Made by a program: the position numbers and the translations under genes. Below, piece by piece: positions 55,497 through 64,000 of a stretch of DNA of 64,000 nucleotides. Every line of letters starts with the position of its first letter. Positions within the stretch are counted from its first letter, which is position 1. Source of the stretch: Spirochaetota bacterium. Lineage in GTDB: Bacteria > Spirochaetota > UBA12135 > COTS27. The notes below the pieces were generated by a model. It was not told the origin of the DNA. It ran no database searches and saw only the letters and a list, made by a program, of their open reading frames with translations. The stretch spans positions 1,829,271 through 1,893,270 of the forward strand of contig AP019861.1 of NCBI GenBank assembly GCA_013426755.1. The letters are read 5' to 3'.

Positions 55497-57860
55497 ATGG
55501 TTTTATCACAAAATTTAGGCTTCCCAAGAATAGGTGAAAAGCGCGAGCTTAAAAAAATAACAGAAGCCTACTGGAAAGGCAAATTTTCATTGGATGAATT
55601 TCGTTCTGAGACAAAAAAAATCCGCATTGGCAATTTAATCAAGCAAAAAGAACTAGGTATTGATATTATCCCCACCTTTGATTTTGCTCTTTACGACCAC
55701 GTTTTAGCAACTAGCATGTTACTGGGCGTGATTCCTAAGCGGTTCCGCGATAATCTGGGGAAAGACGCTATTGAAGACGTGATGTTTAAAATTGCCCGGG
55801 GGCATCATGGCGAAGGTGGAGAAACGCACGCCTCCGAACTCACAAAGTGGTTCGATACCAATTATCACTACATTGTACCCGAATTGGACGATATTAGCCA
55901 TTTTTCGCTTACCGATCTGAGTCTATTCGATCAAACGCAAGATGCCCTTGACCTTGGTCTTAAAACAAAGCCTGTTTTAGTCGGACCTGTCACGTATCTG
56001 TACCTAAGTAAATTTTACTCAGGTGAAAATACAATGGAACGCAAATTAACCCTACTTCCCAGCTTGCTAGACGCTTATGAAGCGATTTTCACCAAACTTC
56101 ACGCCATGAACGTGCCTTGGATCCAATTAGACGAGCCTATTTTTTCATTAGACCTAGAACCCACTATCATTGCTGCGATCACAAAAAGCTTTAAAAGACT
56201 TCATAGCAAGCTAGCTACGCTCAATATCACACGAACATCAGGAATCTCAACCCAATTGCTAGCGACGACGTATTTCAATGACCTAGGTTCGCATATTCGT
56301 ACATTTTCTAATTTAGCGGCAGATGGCTATCATTTAGACCTTACCAGAATGCCCCAAAAATCAGACGTCAGCCTGATCCAGATTATTAGCAAAAAATCTC
56401 TCTCGACGCTTTCATTAGGCATCATCAATGGTAGGAATATCTGGCGTAATAATCTCGCCGTTTCCTTAAATCGCCTCAAAATGTTCAAAGCCGTCTTCAA
56501 TAAACTCATCATAGCCCCTTCTTGCTCACTTATTCATACGCCTATTACGACTAGAAATGAAACTAAACTACCACCAGAACTCCTCTCCTCAATAGCCTTT
56601 GCCGAAGAAAAACTCTCCGAAGTAACACTGCTCACGCGAGCACTCAATGGCGAAGACATGAGCGCTGAGATTGATCGCGCTGAAGCCTCTTTAACCGCTT
56701 TAGAACGCAATGCGCCCAGTGAATTGGCTACGAAAGACAACGTCTACACCCCAAAGTATCTTGCTAGCGTTCATAAACGGATGGAAAATATCAAAAAAAT
56801 AGGCTTTGCTAGAAAAAGTCCGTTCGCTATTCGCAAAAAAACACAGACCGAAGCGCTCGATCTACCCAAATTTCCTACCACCACAATAGGGTCATTCCCG
56901 CAGACTCCAGCCATTCGTAAGCAGCGTAATCAATTCAAAAAAAACCTCATTGACGAAGCCACCTACGAGAAATTTATAAAACTTGAAATAAAATCTGTGA
57001 TAGAAAAACAAGAAACCATAGGCCTAGACGTCCTCGTTCACGGTGAAGCAGAACGCAATGACATGGTCGAATATTTCGCAGACAAACTCACAGGTTACGC
57101 TTTCAGTCAAAATGGTTGGGTGCAAAGTTATGGCAGCCGCTATGTTAAACCACCCATTATTTATGGCGACGTCGAACGCAAACATCCTATGACCGTCAAA
57201 TGGAGCACATACGCCCAATCACTCACCCAAAAACATGTCAAAGGAATGCTCACAGGACCTATCACAATGCTTCAATGGAGCTTTGTTAGAGAAGACCAGC
57301 CACGCAGTCAAACCGCCTTCCAATTAGCACTTGCCATTCAAGATGAAGTCCAGGACCTAGAAGCCGCCGGCATTCAAATCATTCAAATAGACGAACCTGC
57401 TATTCGTGAAGGACTCCCGCTCAGAAAATCTGAATGGAAGAAATATCTAGACTGGGCTGTCAAAGCTTTCAAACTCTGCTCTGTTAGAGTATCCGATCGA
57501 ACACAAATTCAAACCCATATGTGTTACAGTTACTTCTCAGACATTATTGATGCTATTGTAAGCTTAGACGCAGACGTGATTCTTATTGAAAGTTCGCGCT
57601 CTAAGATGGGGCTGCTTAAAACATTGACTGATTTTGATTATCCTGCGGACATTGGGCCTGGTGTTTATGATATTCATTCGCCGCGCGTTCCGCCTAGTGA
57701 TGAAATGTATGATCTCTTAAAAAAAGCTCTTGAAGTCATCGTTCCTGAGAGATTATGGGTCAATCCTGATTGTGGACTTAAAACACGCGAGTGGACTGAA
57801 ACCGAACAGTCTTTAAAGAACCTTGTTGCCAGTGCCCATGCACTCAGGAAAAATGCTTAG
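55497..57860 (+). CDS. metE: Cobalamin-independent methionine synthase
   Basis: MetE moves the methyl group of methyltetrahydrofolate polyglutamate to homocysteine. The 787-residue protein has both barrels. The N-terminal one opens LGFPRIGEKRELKKITEAYW; the C-terminal one has TTIGSFPQTPAIRKQR, HGEAERNDMVEYF, QIDEPAIREGLP and zinc ligands in QTHMCYSYF and VNPDCGLKTREWTE. The ATG at 55497 is preferred: agga lies about eight bases upstream, while a TTG two codons earlier has none. metF follows 331 bases later. No SAM or cobalamin riboswitch is recognised in the leader, which is a 22-base tandem repeat. Confidence 0.97.
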   Translation: MVLSQNLGFPRIGEKRELKKITEAYWKGKFSLDEFRSETKKIRIGNLIKQKELGIDIIPTFDFALYDHVLATSMLLGVIPKRFRDNLGKDAIEDVMFKIARGHHGEGGETHASELTKWFDTNYHYIVPELDDISHFSLTDLSLFDQTQDALDLGLKTKPVLVGPVTYLYLSKFYSGENTMERKLTLLPSLLDAYEAIFTKLHAMNVPWIQLDEPIFSLDLEPTIIAAITKSFKRLHSKLATLNITRTSGISTQLLATTYFNDLGSHIRTFSNLAADGYHLDLTRMPQKSDVSLIQIISKKSLSTLSLGIINGRNIWRNNLAVSLNRLKMFKAVFNKLIIAPSCSLIHTPITTRNETKLPPELLSSIAFAEEKLSEVTLLTRALNGEDMSAEIDRAEASLTALERNAPSELATKDNVYTPKYLASVHKRMENIKKIGFARKSPFAIRKKTQTEALDLPKFPTTTIGSFPQTPAIRKQRNQFKKNLIDEATYEKFIKLEIKSVIEKQETIGLDVLVHGEAERNDMVEYFADKLTGYAFSQNGWVQSYGSRYVKPPIIYGDVERKHPMTVKWSTYAQSLTQKHVKGMLTGPITMLQWSFVREDQPRSQTAFQLALAIQDEVQDLEAAGIQIIQIDEPAIREGLPLRKSEWKKYLDWAVKAFKLCSVRVSDRTQIQTHMCYSYFSDIIDAIVSLDADVILIESSRSKMGLLKTLTDFDYPADIGPGVYDIHSPRVPPSDEMYDLLKKALEVIVPERLWVNPDCGLKTREWTETEQSLKNLVASAHALRKNA

Positions 57861-58191
57861 CAAATGCTTAGCCAAACGCTCCAAACACTCAATGCAAGTC
57901 TTTAGCGCTGTTTCTAAAATAGACTTCATTTTCTATTCACGGAGTGTGCATTGCTACATAACCGATGCGTAGCTGCCCCTAGCAGCCACGTACCCATCAG
58001 CAGCTCTCTAAGTACAGATCATCGCTACGGTAATTGTGCTCTAAGCGTTTAGAAGCCTACTTTCTGTCTTTACTGCCTCCTGTATATAGATAAATAACGT
58101 TAAAAATCAATTAGCTCAACCTCAAACTAATTCACCCCAATGCCCTTTTATAAATAGCGCCCAACAAAAAAATCACGTCACACACTCCTTT
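57861..58191 (+). other. metE-metF spacer with a GC-richer foldable patch
   Basis: At 57968-58029 CGTAGC and GCTACG can form an outer stem around a hairpin (GCTGC 57972-57976, GCAGC 57982-57986). It is not followed by a T-run. It may be a terminator-like or regulatory RNA element. Nothing else is visible. Confidence 0.35.
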
Positions 58192-59253
58192 ATGAAATCA
58201 ATACCTGCACCTACCGTACCAGAAGTCCTCGCTAAAGCAAAGGCAACCCAAAGCACATACCTGTCAATTGAAATGATCCCCCCCGTTAGAGGTGAAGGCA
58301 TCACAGCGGTTTTTAATACTCTAGACGTCCTCATGTCCGCAGAACCTCATTTTATTAACGTCACGCATCACTCAGCAGAACGTGTCCTCATCTTGCATGA
58401 AGATCAGTGGATTGAAAAAACGATCAGCAAACGACCGGGAACTGTGGGTATCTGTGCTGCACTTATCCAACGTTACCCGAAAGCCGTCCCTATTGCCCAT
58501 ATTATCTGTACAGGGACGACGACTGAGATGATTGAGAATAATCTTATCGATTTGAATTACTTAGGTATTCGTAATGTTCTAGCCTTACGCGGTGATCTGC
58601 CCAAACGGATAAAAGCCCACACTACAACTCCTACTACAAATTCTGTTAACGCTGCATTGCCGTCTCCTTCCCGCACGGGAAGTAGTCTCGCTGATCCACA
58701 AAGCCCCGCCTCGCTAAGACATAAATACGCTGCTGATCTTATCAAACAGATCAAAAATCTTAATCAAGGCATCTATTTAGACCCGACCCTTATCACAACG
58801 ACACCAACACATTTTTCAATCGGCGTAGCAGGATATCCTGAGAAACACATCGAAGCCAATGATGAACTAGTAGATATTAACTATTTGAAACAAAAGATAG
58901 AACTTGGCGGCGCCTACATTGTCACACAGATGTTTTTTGATAACGCAAAATTTTTTGCTTTCAGAGACCGCTGTTTAAAAGCAGGGATCACCGTCCCAAT
59001 CATTCCAGGATTGAAGCCGATAGCAACACGCAAGCATCTCGACATTCTTCCTAAGGTCTTCAATATTTCTATTCCACAAGAACTCAGCCACGCCGTCAAA
59101 ACAGCGTCTTCACCTGAGGCTGTTTTTAATATAGGTATCGAGTGGTGTGTTAACCAGTGTCTCGAACTCAAAAAAAATGGTGTGCCCATGCTTCATTTTT
59201 ATACCATGAATAGATCACGTAACATTGAAAAGATCTTCAAACAAGTATTCTAA
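58192..59253 (+). CDS. metF: Methylenetetrahydrofolate reductase
   Basis: MetF reduces 5,10-methylene-THF to the 5-methyl-THF used by MetE. The 353-residue TIM-barrel flavoprotein has YLSIEMIPPVRGEG with the catalytic Glu, PHFINVTHHSAE (a variant seen in place of V-T-x-G-A-G), HIICTGTTTEMIENNL, LGIRNVLALRGDLPK and GGAYIVTQMFFDN. It is about 50 residues longer than Escherichia coli MetF, through a Thr/Ser/Pro/Asn-rich insert at about 140-175. With metE it completes methyl-folate-dependent methionine synthesis. Confidence 0.95.
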   Translation: MKSIPAPTVPEVLAKAKATQSTYLSIEMIPPVRGEGITAVFNTLDVLMSAEPHFINVTHHSAERVLILHEDQWIEKTISKRPGTVGICAALIQRYPKAVPIAHIICTGTTTEMIENNLIDLNYLGIRNVLALRGDLPKRIKAHTTTPTTNSVNAALPSPSRTGSSLADPQSPASLRHKYAADLIKQIKNLNQGIYLDPTLITTTPTHFSIGVAGYPEKHIEANDELVDINYLKQKIELGGAYIVTQMFFDNAKFFAFRDRCLKAGITVPIIPGLKPIATRKHLDILPKVFNISIPQELSHAVKTASSPEAVFNIGIEWCVNQCLELKKNGVPMLHFYTMNRSRNIEKIFKQVF

Positions 59254-59357
59254 CTTTTCTCAACTTCTTCTAATCCTTTCTAAACTCAATAACAATCATT
59301 CCAATCTCACTTAGCGTCTACATCTAAGAAAAGTAGCGCGCACTTAGGTTGAAATGG

Positions 59358-60269
59358 TTAAAGAGTACAAAGTTTCTTAAAATCTTTTTCCGTATAAGTC
59401 TTAGCGGGAGCAATCGGAAATGTGTTTGGGAATTTGTTTGAAGGTTTACTGAAAGTAGTCATTTTCCAATCAACACGATAGAAGTCTACGCCCGCTCGAT
59501 AAGCCGCTTCACTATCAAATGCCGTGTCTCCTACATAAAGCGTATTGGCTAGGCAATTTTTATCAGGAATTGAGTTTTTTTGATGATTTTGCTTCTGCTG
59601 GTAAGTACGTGCTTTAGGTTCAGTCCGTTCATGAGGAAACATTGCTAGTGCTTTAAAGATAGGATCGGGAGCAGGTTTTCCGTACTTCGTGTCTTCTGGC
59701 GTAACAATAACCTTGAAATAGTCCACTAATCCCAATTTTTTTAGGTAAAGATAGGTCGTCTCCTTATAACGCGAAGTAACAATGCCTATATGTTTACCTT
59801 TTTTATGAAGGGTCTTTATTGTCGTGCTCACACCAGGAAAAAGCTGCACGTGGTGCTGCCAGATGAGTTTTTGATAGTCCATATGACGTTTCATAAGGTG
59901 ATCTAGATCACGTGTGGTTACAATGATCCTCCTATCCTTACCTTCATCGGATTCATTTTTATAAGAATTTTTTTTATCTCTCAGCTTTAAATAGGAGCGG
60001 AGCGGAGAGAACTTATGATAATAAAGAAGTTTACGGAAACGGTAAAACATAGCATAACTGATCGCTGGTGTCCACATGACATGCGGGCTCAGTTCGATAA
60101 AACGTTTGAACTGTTCACGTAACGGGAGACCAATATTAGCTGCTAATTCTTCCTTAGAAAAAGTAAGTCCCAGCGACCCTAAAGAAAACTCAAAACAAGC
60201 TATAATTAACTCCTCCGTTGTGATCAGCGTCCCATCGAGATCAAATAATATATAACGATACGTTTTCAC
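59358..60269 (-). CDS. HAD-family phosphatase (phosphoglycolate-phosphatase-like)
   Basis: This 303-residue haloacid-dehalogenase protein has motif I FDLDGTLI (9-16) with nucleophile Asp9, a helical cap (C1 type), motif II IGIVTSR, motif III lysine in KYGKPAPDP and motif IV YVGDTAFDSEAAYRAG. Gph/PpaX-like members remove phosphate from phosphoglycolate, pyrophosphate or sugar phosphates; the substrate is unknown. Two basic inserts (about 95-117 and 212-235) lengthen it from the usual 220-230. It is the last gene of the minus-strand run from the window end. Confidence 0.85.
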   Translation of the reverse strand: MKTYRYILFDLDGTLITTEELIIACFEFSLGSLGLTFSKEELAANIGLPLREQFKRFIELSPHVMWTPAISYAMFYRFRKLLYYHKFSPLRSYLKLRDKKNSYKNESDEGKDRRIIVTTRDLDHLMKRHMDYQKLIWQHHVQLFPGVSTTIKTLHKKGKHIGIVTSRYKETTYLYLKKLGLVDYFKVIVTPEDTKYGKPAPDPIFKALAMFPHERTEPKARTYQQKQNHQKNSIPDKNCLANTLYVGDTAFDSEAAYRAGVDFYRVDWKMTTFSKPSNKFPNTFPIAPAKTYTEKDFKKLCTL

Positions 60270-60393
60270 TAGACCTCACACTACGCTGCATGCTAGCTAA
60301 TCAATCTAATAAATCTTCTTAATCTTATACAGCAGTACAACTAAGCCTACCTCTGTGTAGTACTGTGAGTACCCCCATAGGTTATTTCTGTTA

Positions 60394-61506
60394 TTACTTG
60401 GGGTTAGCCGTAGAAGGTTCAGGTGATGATGAAGGTTGTTTTGGATCGGTTGCTTTTGTATCAATTTTTTCAATTGAAATATCAGTCGTACTGGGTTCAT
60501 TTTTAGGTGTGGGGGTGCTTGCTTCTGGTTTTCTATCATTGACTACTTTTTCTACGGGAGGGCTGCTCTCTTTACTAGGTTCTACGGTTGGAAGAGGGGG
60601 AGAATTATTTTCAGCCGACGATGGCAATGACGATGCTATAAGTTTGGCTAGCTTTTTTTTATAACCACTAGCCGTAGCTTTACGTCCGGTATGAGTTGCC
60701 CATGTGAGAATGGATTGATATTGATCTTTTAAATAATGGTGCGCTCGTGCTGCCCACTGCGAAGTCGTATTGAGGTTTTGTTTTCGCTGAGTACTGTTAA
60801 GTTTGAGGAGGTGCCGCAGAAGGGCTTCACTTTTTAGATAGTACTTTTCTCTATCTAACATAACGGCTAATCGATATAGAGCGGCGGCTTGATAGCTCGA
60901 ATTAGCATGAATGTTGATAATATAGACATAATGGTACAAAGCTTGGGTGAAATCGTTAGATTCATAAAATTGTGCTAGATTAAATGCTGCTTCAGCAGCA
61001 TACTCACTGAAATGATATTGACGAATGATGGCTTGTGAAATTCTTATAAAAACTTTGTTATCCCCTTCTTCCAGGTAGTTAACGGATTGTTTGATACGGT
61101 CGCGCGCGCGTTCTAGTATTTCAGGTTTATGTACACGGTTATATTGCTTCGTTGTGATTGCTTTTCCTAGAACAGGAACACGCGGCGAACGATATATTTT
61201 ATTACTAGTGAGATCACGGAGCAGAGCAGTTGTATCCGTTTTTCCAATAAAACGCGGCTCGCCAGTTTCAAAATCATCAATAATCACAGTACCGCTCCTA
61301 TCACTACCGAAATTATTATGATTGAGTATTGGCGTAAGATTGGTAATTGCTGGGGGTGGGTCTGGGTCATTAGCGTAAGTCGTCATCACTAGCATGGCTA
61401 GGATCACTCCTACGCTAAGCCATTTAGAACAATGTAGGAATAAATTTAACCTCAATGGATTCTTTGGTTTTTTGGGGTTCTTTGAAATAATGCTAATCAT
61501 TATCAA
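60394..61506 (-). CDS. Exported TPR-like protein with Pro-rich tail
   Basis: This 370-residue protein has a basic start and one hydrophobic signal segment (about 30-45, likely cleavage near T-Y-A-N). Helical repeats lie at about 135-260 (AAEAAFNLAQFYESNDFTQALYHYVYIIN, SSYQAAALYRLAVMLDREKYYLKSEALL). The last 85 residues are disordered and Pro/Ser/Glu/Lys-rich. The layout resembles periplasmic TPR scaffold proteins in envelope assembly, but no family is recognised. Met1 leaves an unusually long basic N-region, so a later Met may be the true start. It lies between an outer-membrane protein and a phosphatase on the same strand. Confidence 0.72.
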   Translation of the reverse strand: MIMISIISKNPKKPKNPLRLNLFLHCSKWLSVGVILAMLVMTTYANDPDPPPAITNLTPILNHNNFGSDRSGTVIIDDFETGEPRFIGKTDTTALLRDLTSNKIYRSPRVPVLGKAITTKQYNRVHKPEILERARDRIKQSVNYLEEGDNKVFIRISQAIIRQYHFSEYAAEAAFNLAQFYESNDFTQALYHYVYIINIHANSSYQAAALYRLAVMLDREKYYLKSEALLRHLLKLNSTQRKQNLNTTSQWAARAHHYLKDQYQSILTWATHTGRKATASGYKKKLAKLIASSLPSSAENNSPPLPTVEPSKESSPPVEKVVNDRKPEASTPTPKNEPSTTDISIEKIDTKATDPKQPSSSPEPSTANPK

Positions 61507-61623
61507 TAAGTCCGTCTTTTTGTATAAACGATGTTATTACTACTACTATTATTATTACAATTACTACGATTGTTATGCCGTGAATATAAAAAATTGTCAT
61601 GCAGCGACTCTATACACAAGTGA

Positions 61624-63231
61624 TTAAAAATCATATGTATAAAGCAGTCCAAACGAATAATTTTCTTTAACTAGCGCCCGCGTGTCATCGTTAGCTAAAA
61701 TAAAATTAAAGGCCACATAAGGTTCTACAACATGCGCTTTAGAAAATCTTAAGACCTTAAATCCTATCCGCAGGGCGTGGATTTGATCGAGACGATTTTT
61801 AGTACTGGGCGGACTAGCAGGTTGCGTTAGTTTTTGCTGTGGAATATAATTTTTATAATCAATGAGCGACCAGCTGTAATGAAGTAGTAAGGCTACGTCT
61901 GATAAAAAATTGATCCGTGGGTCTAGGGCTAGCCTGTGAAGGTATTTCTCCTGGTCGTGGCGGGAGTATAGGGCTAGATCGTGGTTTGCTATTTTGAAAT
62001 TAGCAATAGGATTGATAAATTGAAATAAACTCGGAGCGTTGGCATAACCTATTGTGTAGGCGTCATTTTGATAAAGATCGGCTGCGAATTTGTATGTCAA
62101 AGCCCACTTATTCCAATACATACCGCTACTGCCTTGCGTCTCTTCTTTACGTCTAGCAAAAGCCCCTGTAAAACTGGTGGAAATACTCTGCTGTGAATGT
62201 GTATTGGGTGTTGTCGTGAAAAGCGTACTGGGATCGGTAGTTGAGAAGTAGGCTTTATTGAGAACAAGTTCATTGGCGACAAAAAATATTTTGGTCTTAT
62301 AACCGATGCGCCATTGGAAATTACGTTTATTGACTTCTGCCATGAGATCAACGACAAAGTCTTTATAATTGAGAAAGTTTTTAAGCGTCTGTGGATCGAA
62401 ATTTGCTGTGGGCGTAGGATTCGCTGCTGAAATGCTATTACTTGTGAAGGTTATTGTACTTGGCTGGTAATTATTGGTAGTGAAATAGTAATCGCCATAG
62501 GATAATGAAAGCATACCACTCCAGCCACTTAGATTGCGCTGTCTTAGATTGGTGATGTATTCGTTGTTCTGATGAAGTCCTAATTGAAATCCAATGTGAT
62601 AAGCGTGGTAGGTAAAAATACTCTCTGTTAGTGAGAAGACTTCATCGTGAGTGGTGACGAGAACATTGTAAGCTAATGAGGGCTTGATCCAGATAAAGGG
62701 GTAGGGTTGCGCTGTGTAAGCAAAGGCAAGCATGTTTGAAAGTTCACGCTCACCGAACCGATTGCCCGTAAGGGTTGTTTCCCAGTGATCGGCTTGGTCG
62801 AAGCGCCTTGCTAAGCGATTATCAAAGTCCACTTCCCATGAGAGCAGCAGGCGATGATTGTCATCGAAGCTGTATTTGAAGTCCATGTAGTAAAGAAAAT
62901 TGATTGGAACCGAGAGATCGCCTAATTGCGGGGTTGCTGGTGTCTGTGAATTGATGCGCTCGCCTACGGTGAGCGTAAAAGCGGTATCAATGGCGGTGCC
63001 TAAGTGCAATTTAAACTCTCCTGCGTGAAGTACCTTGCCCCAGCCTCCCGTAACCGATAGGACGATGAGCACTATTAAGGCGAAGTGAAGGTTAGACCCA
63101 GTCCTTAGAAAACAAGCCAGCCAGCCGTCATCGTCTTTGGTGAAGTCGTCTTCGGTGAATGGAGAACAAGTCGTATTCATCCTCTTTTGTTGATAAACCC
63201 TAATACTCGATTGCTGATAAGACATATTCAT
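61624..63231 (-). CDS. Predicted outer-membrane beta-barrel protein
   Basis: The 535-residue protein has a signal-like hydrophobic stretch (about 49-65: FALIVLIVLSVTGGWG) and cleavage near V-L-H-A. Alternating amphipathic strands rich in Tyr/Trp/Phe and Asn follow, for example FLYYMDFKYSFDDNHRLLLSWEVDF. It ends L-L-Y-T-Y-D-F, the C-terminal aromatic signature read by the BAM complex. It may be a porin or surface protein; no family is recognised. The 45 residues before the signal are odd, so a later start is likely. The next gene upstream is also an outer-membrane-like protein. Confidence 0.78.
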   Translation of the reverse strand: MNMSYQQSSIRVYQQKRMNTTCSPFTEDDFTKDDDGWLACFLRTGSNLHFALIVLIVLSVTGGWGKVLHAGEFKLHLGTAIDTAFTLTVGERINSQTPATPQLGDLSVPINFLYYMDFKYSFDDNHRLLLSWEVDFDNRLARRFDQADHWETTLTGNRFGERELSNMLAFAYTAQPYPFIWIKPSLAYNVLVTTHDEVFSLTESIFTYHAYHIGFQLGLHQNNEYITNLRQRNLSGWSGMLSLSYGDYYFTTNNYQPSTITFTSNSISAANPTPTANFDPQTLKNFLNYKDFVVDLMAEVNKRNFQWRIGYKTKIFFVANELVLNKAYFSTTDPSTLFTTTPNTHSQQSISTSFTGAFARRKEETQGSSGMYWNKWALTYKFAADLYQNDAYTIGYANAPSLFQFINPIANFKIANHDLALYSRHDQEKYLHRLALDPRINFLSDVALLLHYSWSLIDYKNYIPQQKLTQPASPPSTKNRLDQIHALRIGFKVLRFSKAHVVEPYVAFNFILANDDTRALVKENYSFGLLYTYDF

Positions 63232-63334
63232 TACTCTATTATAAAGACTAAAAACCCCACGAAATAACCACTCCTAAGCAAATCACCCCTAAACAATCAC
63301 CCCTAAGACTAATATCAATGTTCGCATAGAAAAT

Positions 63335-63450
63335 AATACCCATTAAATAAAGTTAGATAGAAAATTGAACGCGAAAGCTAGATAGAAAATTAAAGGCGAG
63401 AGCTAGATAGAAAATTAAAGGCGAAAGCTAGATAGAAAATTGAAGGCGAA
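63335..63450. repeat. 25-bp tandem repeat seeded from an outer-membrane protein gene's 3' end
   Basis: About four copies of agctagatagaaaattaaaggcga with 25-base spacing. The copy at 63425-63450 encodes the last residues (L-Q-F-S-I) and stop of the adjoining minus-strand gene; the remaining copies lie beyond the stop. Confidence 0.9.
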
Positions 63451-64000
63451 AGTAAGGTCTAAGTATAACGATACCACTTGGCACGACAACAAATCCAAGC
63501 GCTACGTAACGATTCGAAACTTCCAAATTGAAAAAGAAATCTTGATTAACAGCATCTAAGCCCAAGTTGAAGCTATGTTCGAACGATTTGTCCGTAGGCA
63601 AATAGGCGAATCCAACTATCCAGTAGTGAAGATGGTTATAAAAACGCTTGGCTTCGGCGATCGTTAGCTGCTGATTACCCAAAATCGTAAAATTATCGAC
63701 TACGGCGCTGTAACTTCCCTGATAATTAATATAAGAGTACCCTGTGAATAATTTGAGATTGTTAAGCAATGATTTACTCAGCATATACGTCAATGAAACT
63801 GCATGCATCCGTTCAAATAGAGCCTTCAAAACAGGACTATTGGCACTACGAAAAATGGGTATAACAAACGTATGTCCGACAATTGCCGTCATCTGCGGGA
63901 GATAGACGCCTTCTTTATTGAAATGAAAAAGAACATTGTAATTAAATAGTGATTCTCCTAAGCTAATGGGGGTTGTTGTGAGGCGAAAGTGATCTCTGAA
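63428..64000 (-). CDS. Outer-membrane beta-barrel-like protein, C-terminal part
   Basis: This frame is open to the window edge; the 5' end is missing. 190 residues are visible, including 36 before the first methionine (starting F-R-D-H-F-R-L-T-T-T), so that methionine is internal. The sequence alternates hydrophobic and polar residues with many Tyr, Phe and Asn (NNLKLFTGYSYINYQGSYSAV, LRPYFRLQFSI), like membrane beta-strands. It ends in F-S-I rather than a terminal aromatic. It may be a functional partner or paralogue of the outer-membrane protein 196 bases downstream. Family unknown. Confidence 0.7.
   Translation of the reverse strand, partial: FRDHFRLTTTPISLGESLFNYNVLFHFNKEGVYLPQMTAIVGHTFVIPIFRSANSPVLKALFERMHAVSLTYMLSKSLLNNLKLFTGYSYINYQGSYSAVVDNFTILGNQQLTIAEAKRFYNHLHYWIVGFAYLPTDKSFEHSFNLGLDAVNQDFFFNLEVSNRYVALGFVVVPSGIVILRPYFRLQFSI

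Noticed and set aside
60365..60664. 99-residue plus-strand frame
   Set aside because: It is antisense to the Pro/Ser-rich tail of the exported TPR-like protein and reflects its low complexity.

Overview
The window is low-GC bacterial chromosome (I estimate a little under 40% GC) carrying about 40 protein genes at unusually low coding density. No tRNA, rRNA, CRISPR array or transposase was recognised. Outer-membrane beta-barrel proteins (one ending Y-T-Y-D-F), lipoproteins, a membrane-bound CheA-like kinase, clear Shine-Dalgarno sites on some genes and two consensus sigma-70-type promoters point to a diderm. A spirochaete (Spirochaetota) fits best, but this is inferred from overall gene flavour and not proven.

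Layout. 1-11 kb: an outer-membrane protein, an ATP-grasp enzyme, a TPR protein, then a minus-strand run rpsT, DUF445, pyrG, menA behind a perfect consensus promoter. 11.6-20 kb: an Rrf2-type regulator followed by sufB, sufC, sufD, sufS and sufU, a complete SUF iron-sulfur assembly set. 20.8-26.4 kb: a ferric-iron ABC transporter (binding protein, double permease, ATPase). 26.6-32 kb: a TauE/SafE permease, enolase, an LEA14-like lipoprotein, tsaD and a eukaryotic-type hisA. 32-36 kb: a JAMM-DinG helicase fusion and thioredoxin. 36.8-47 kb: the CheA-like kinase, acetoacetyl-CoA synthetase, a small charged protein, a DapE-like M20 peptidase, a DsbA-like lipoprotein and a membrane coiled-coil protein. 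47-55 kb: YifB/ComM with a long disordered N-terminus, a bcp-tusA-gltA cluster, a BioH-like hydrolase and a LysE-type exporter. 55-64 kb: metE, metF, a HAD phosphatase, a TPR protein and two outer-membrane proteins, the last running off the window end.

Three things stand out. First, the same 25-bp palindrome lies over the promoter of the rrf2-suf locus and twice upstream of the iron transporter, suggesting an iron/Fe-S regulon run by the encoded Rrf2 protein. Second, intergenic DNA is inflated by short tandem repeats, each with its own unit, and many units are copies of the adjoining gene's own start or end (sufU, trxA, dapE-like, dsbA-like, the coiled-coil gene and the last outer-membrane protein gene). 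As a result functionally coupled genes such as sufBCDSU and the iron ABC transporter sit hundreds of bases apart. Third, many housekeeping enzymes (PyrG, TsaD, HisA, AacS, MetF, YifB, the BioH-like hydrolase, LysE, Rrf2) carry low-complexity Ser/Thr/Pro/Asn/His-rich insertions absent from typical family members, possibly the coding-region face of the same repeat-generating process.
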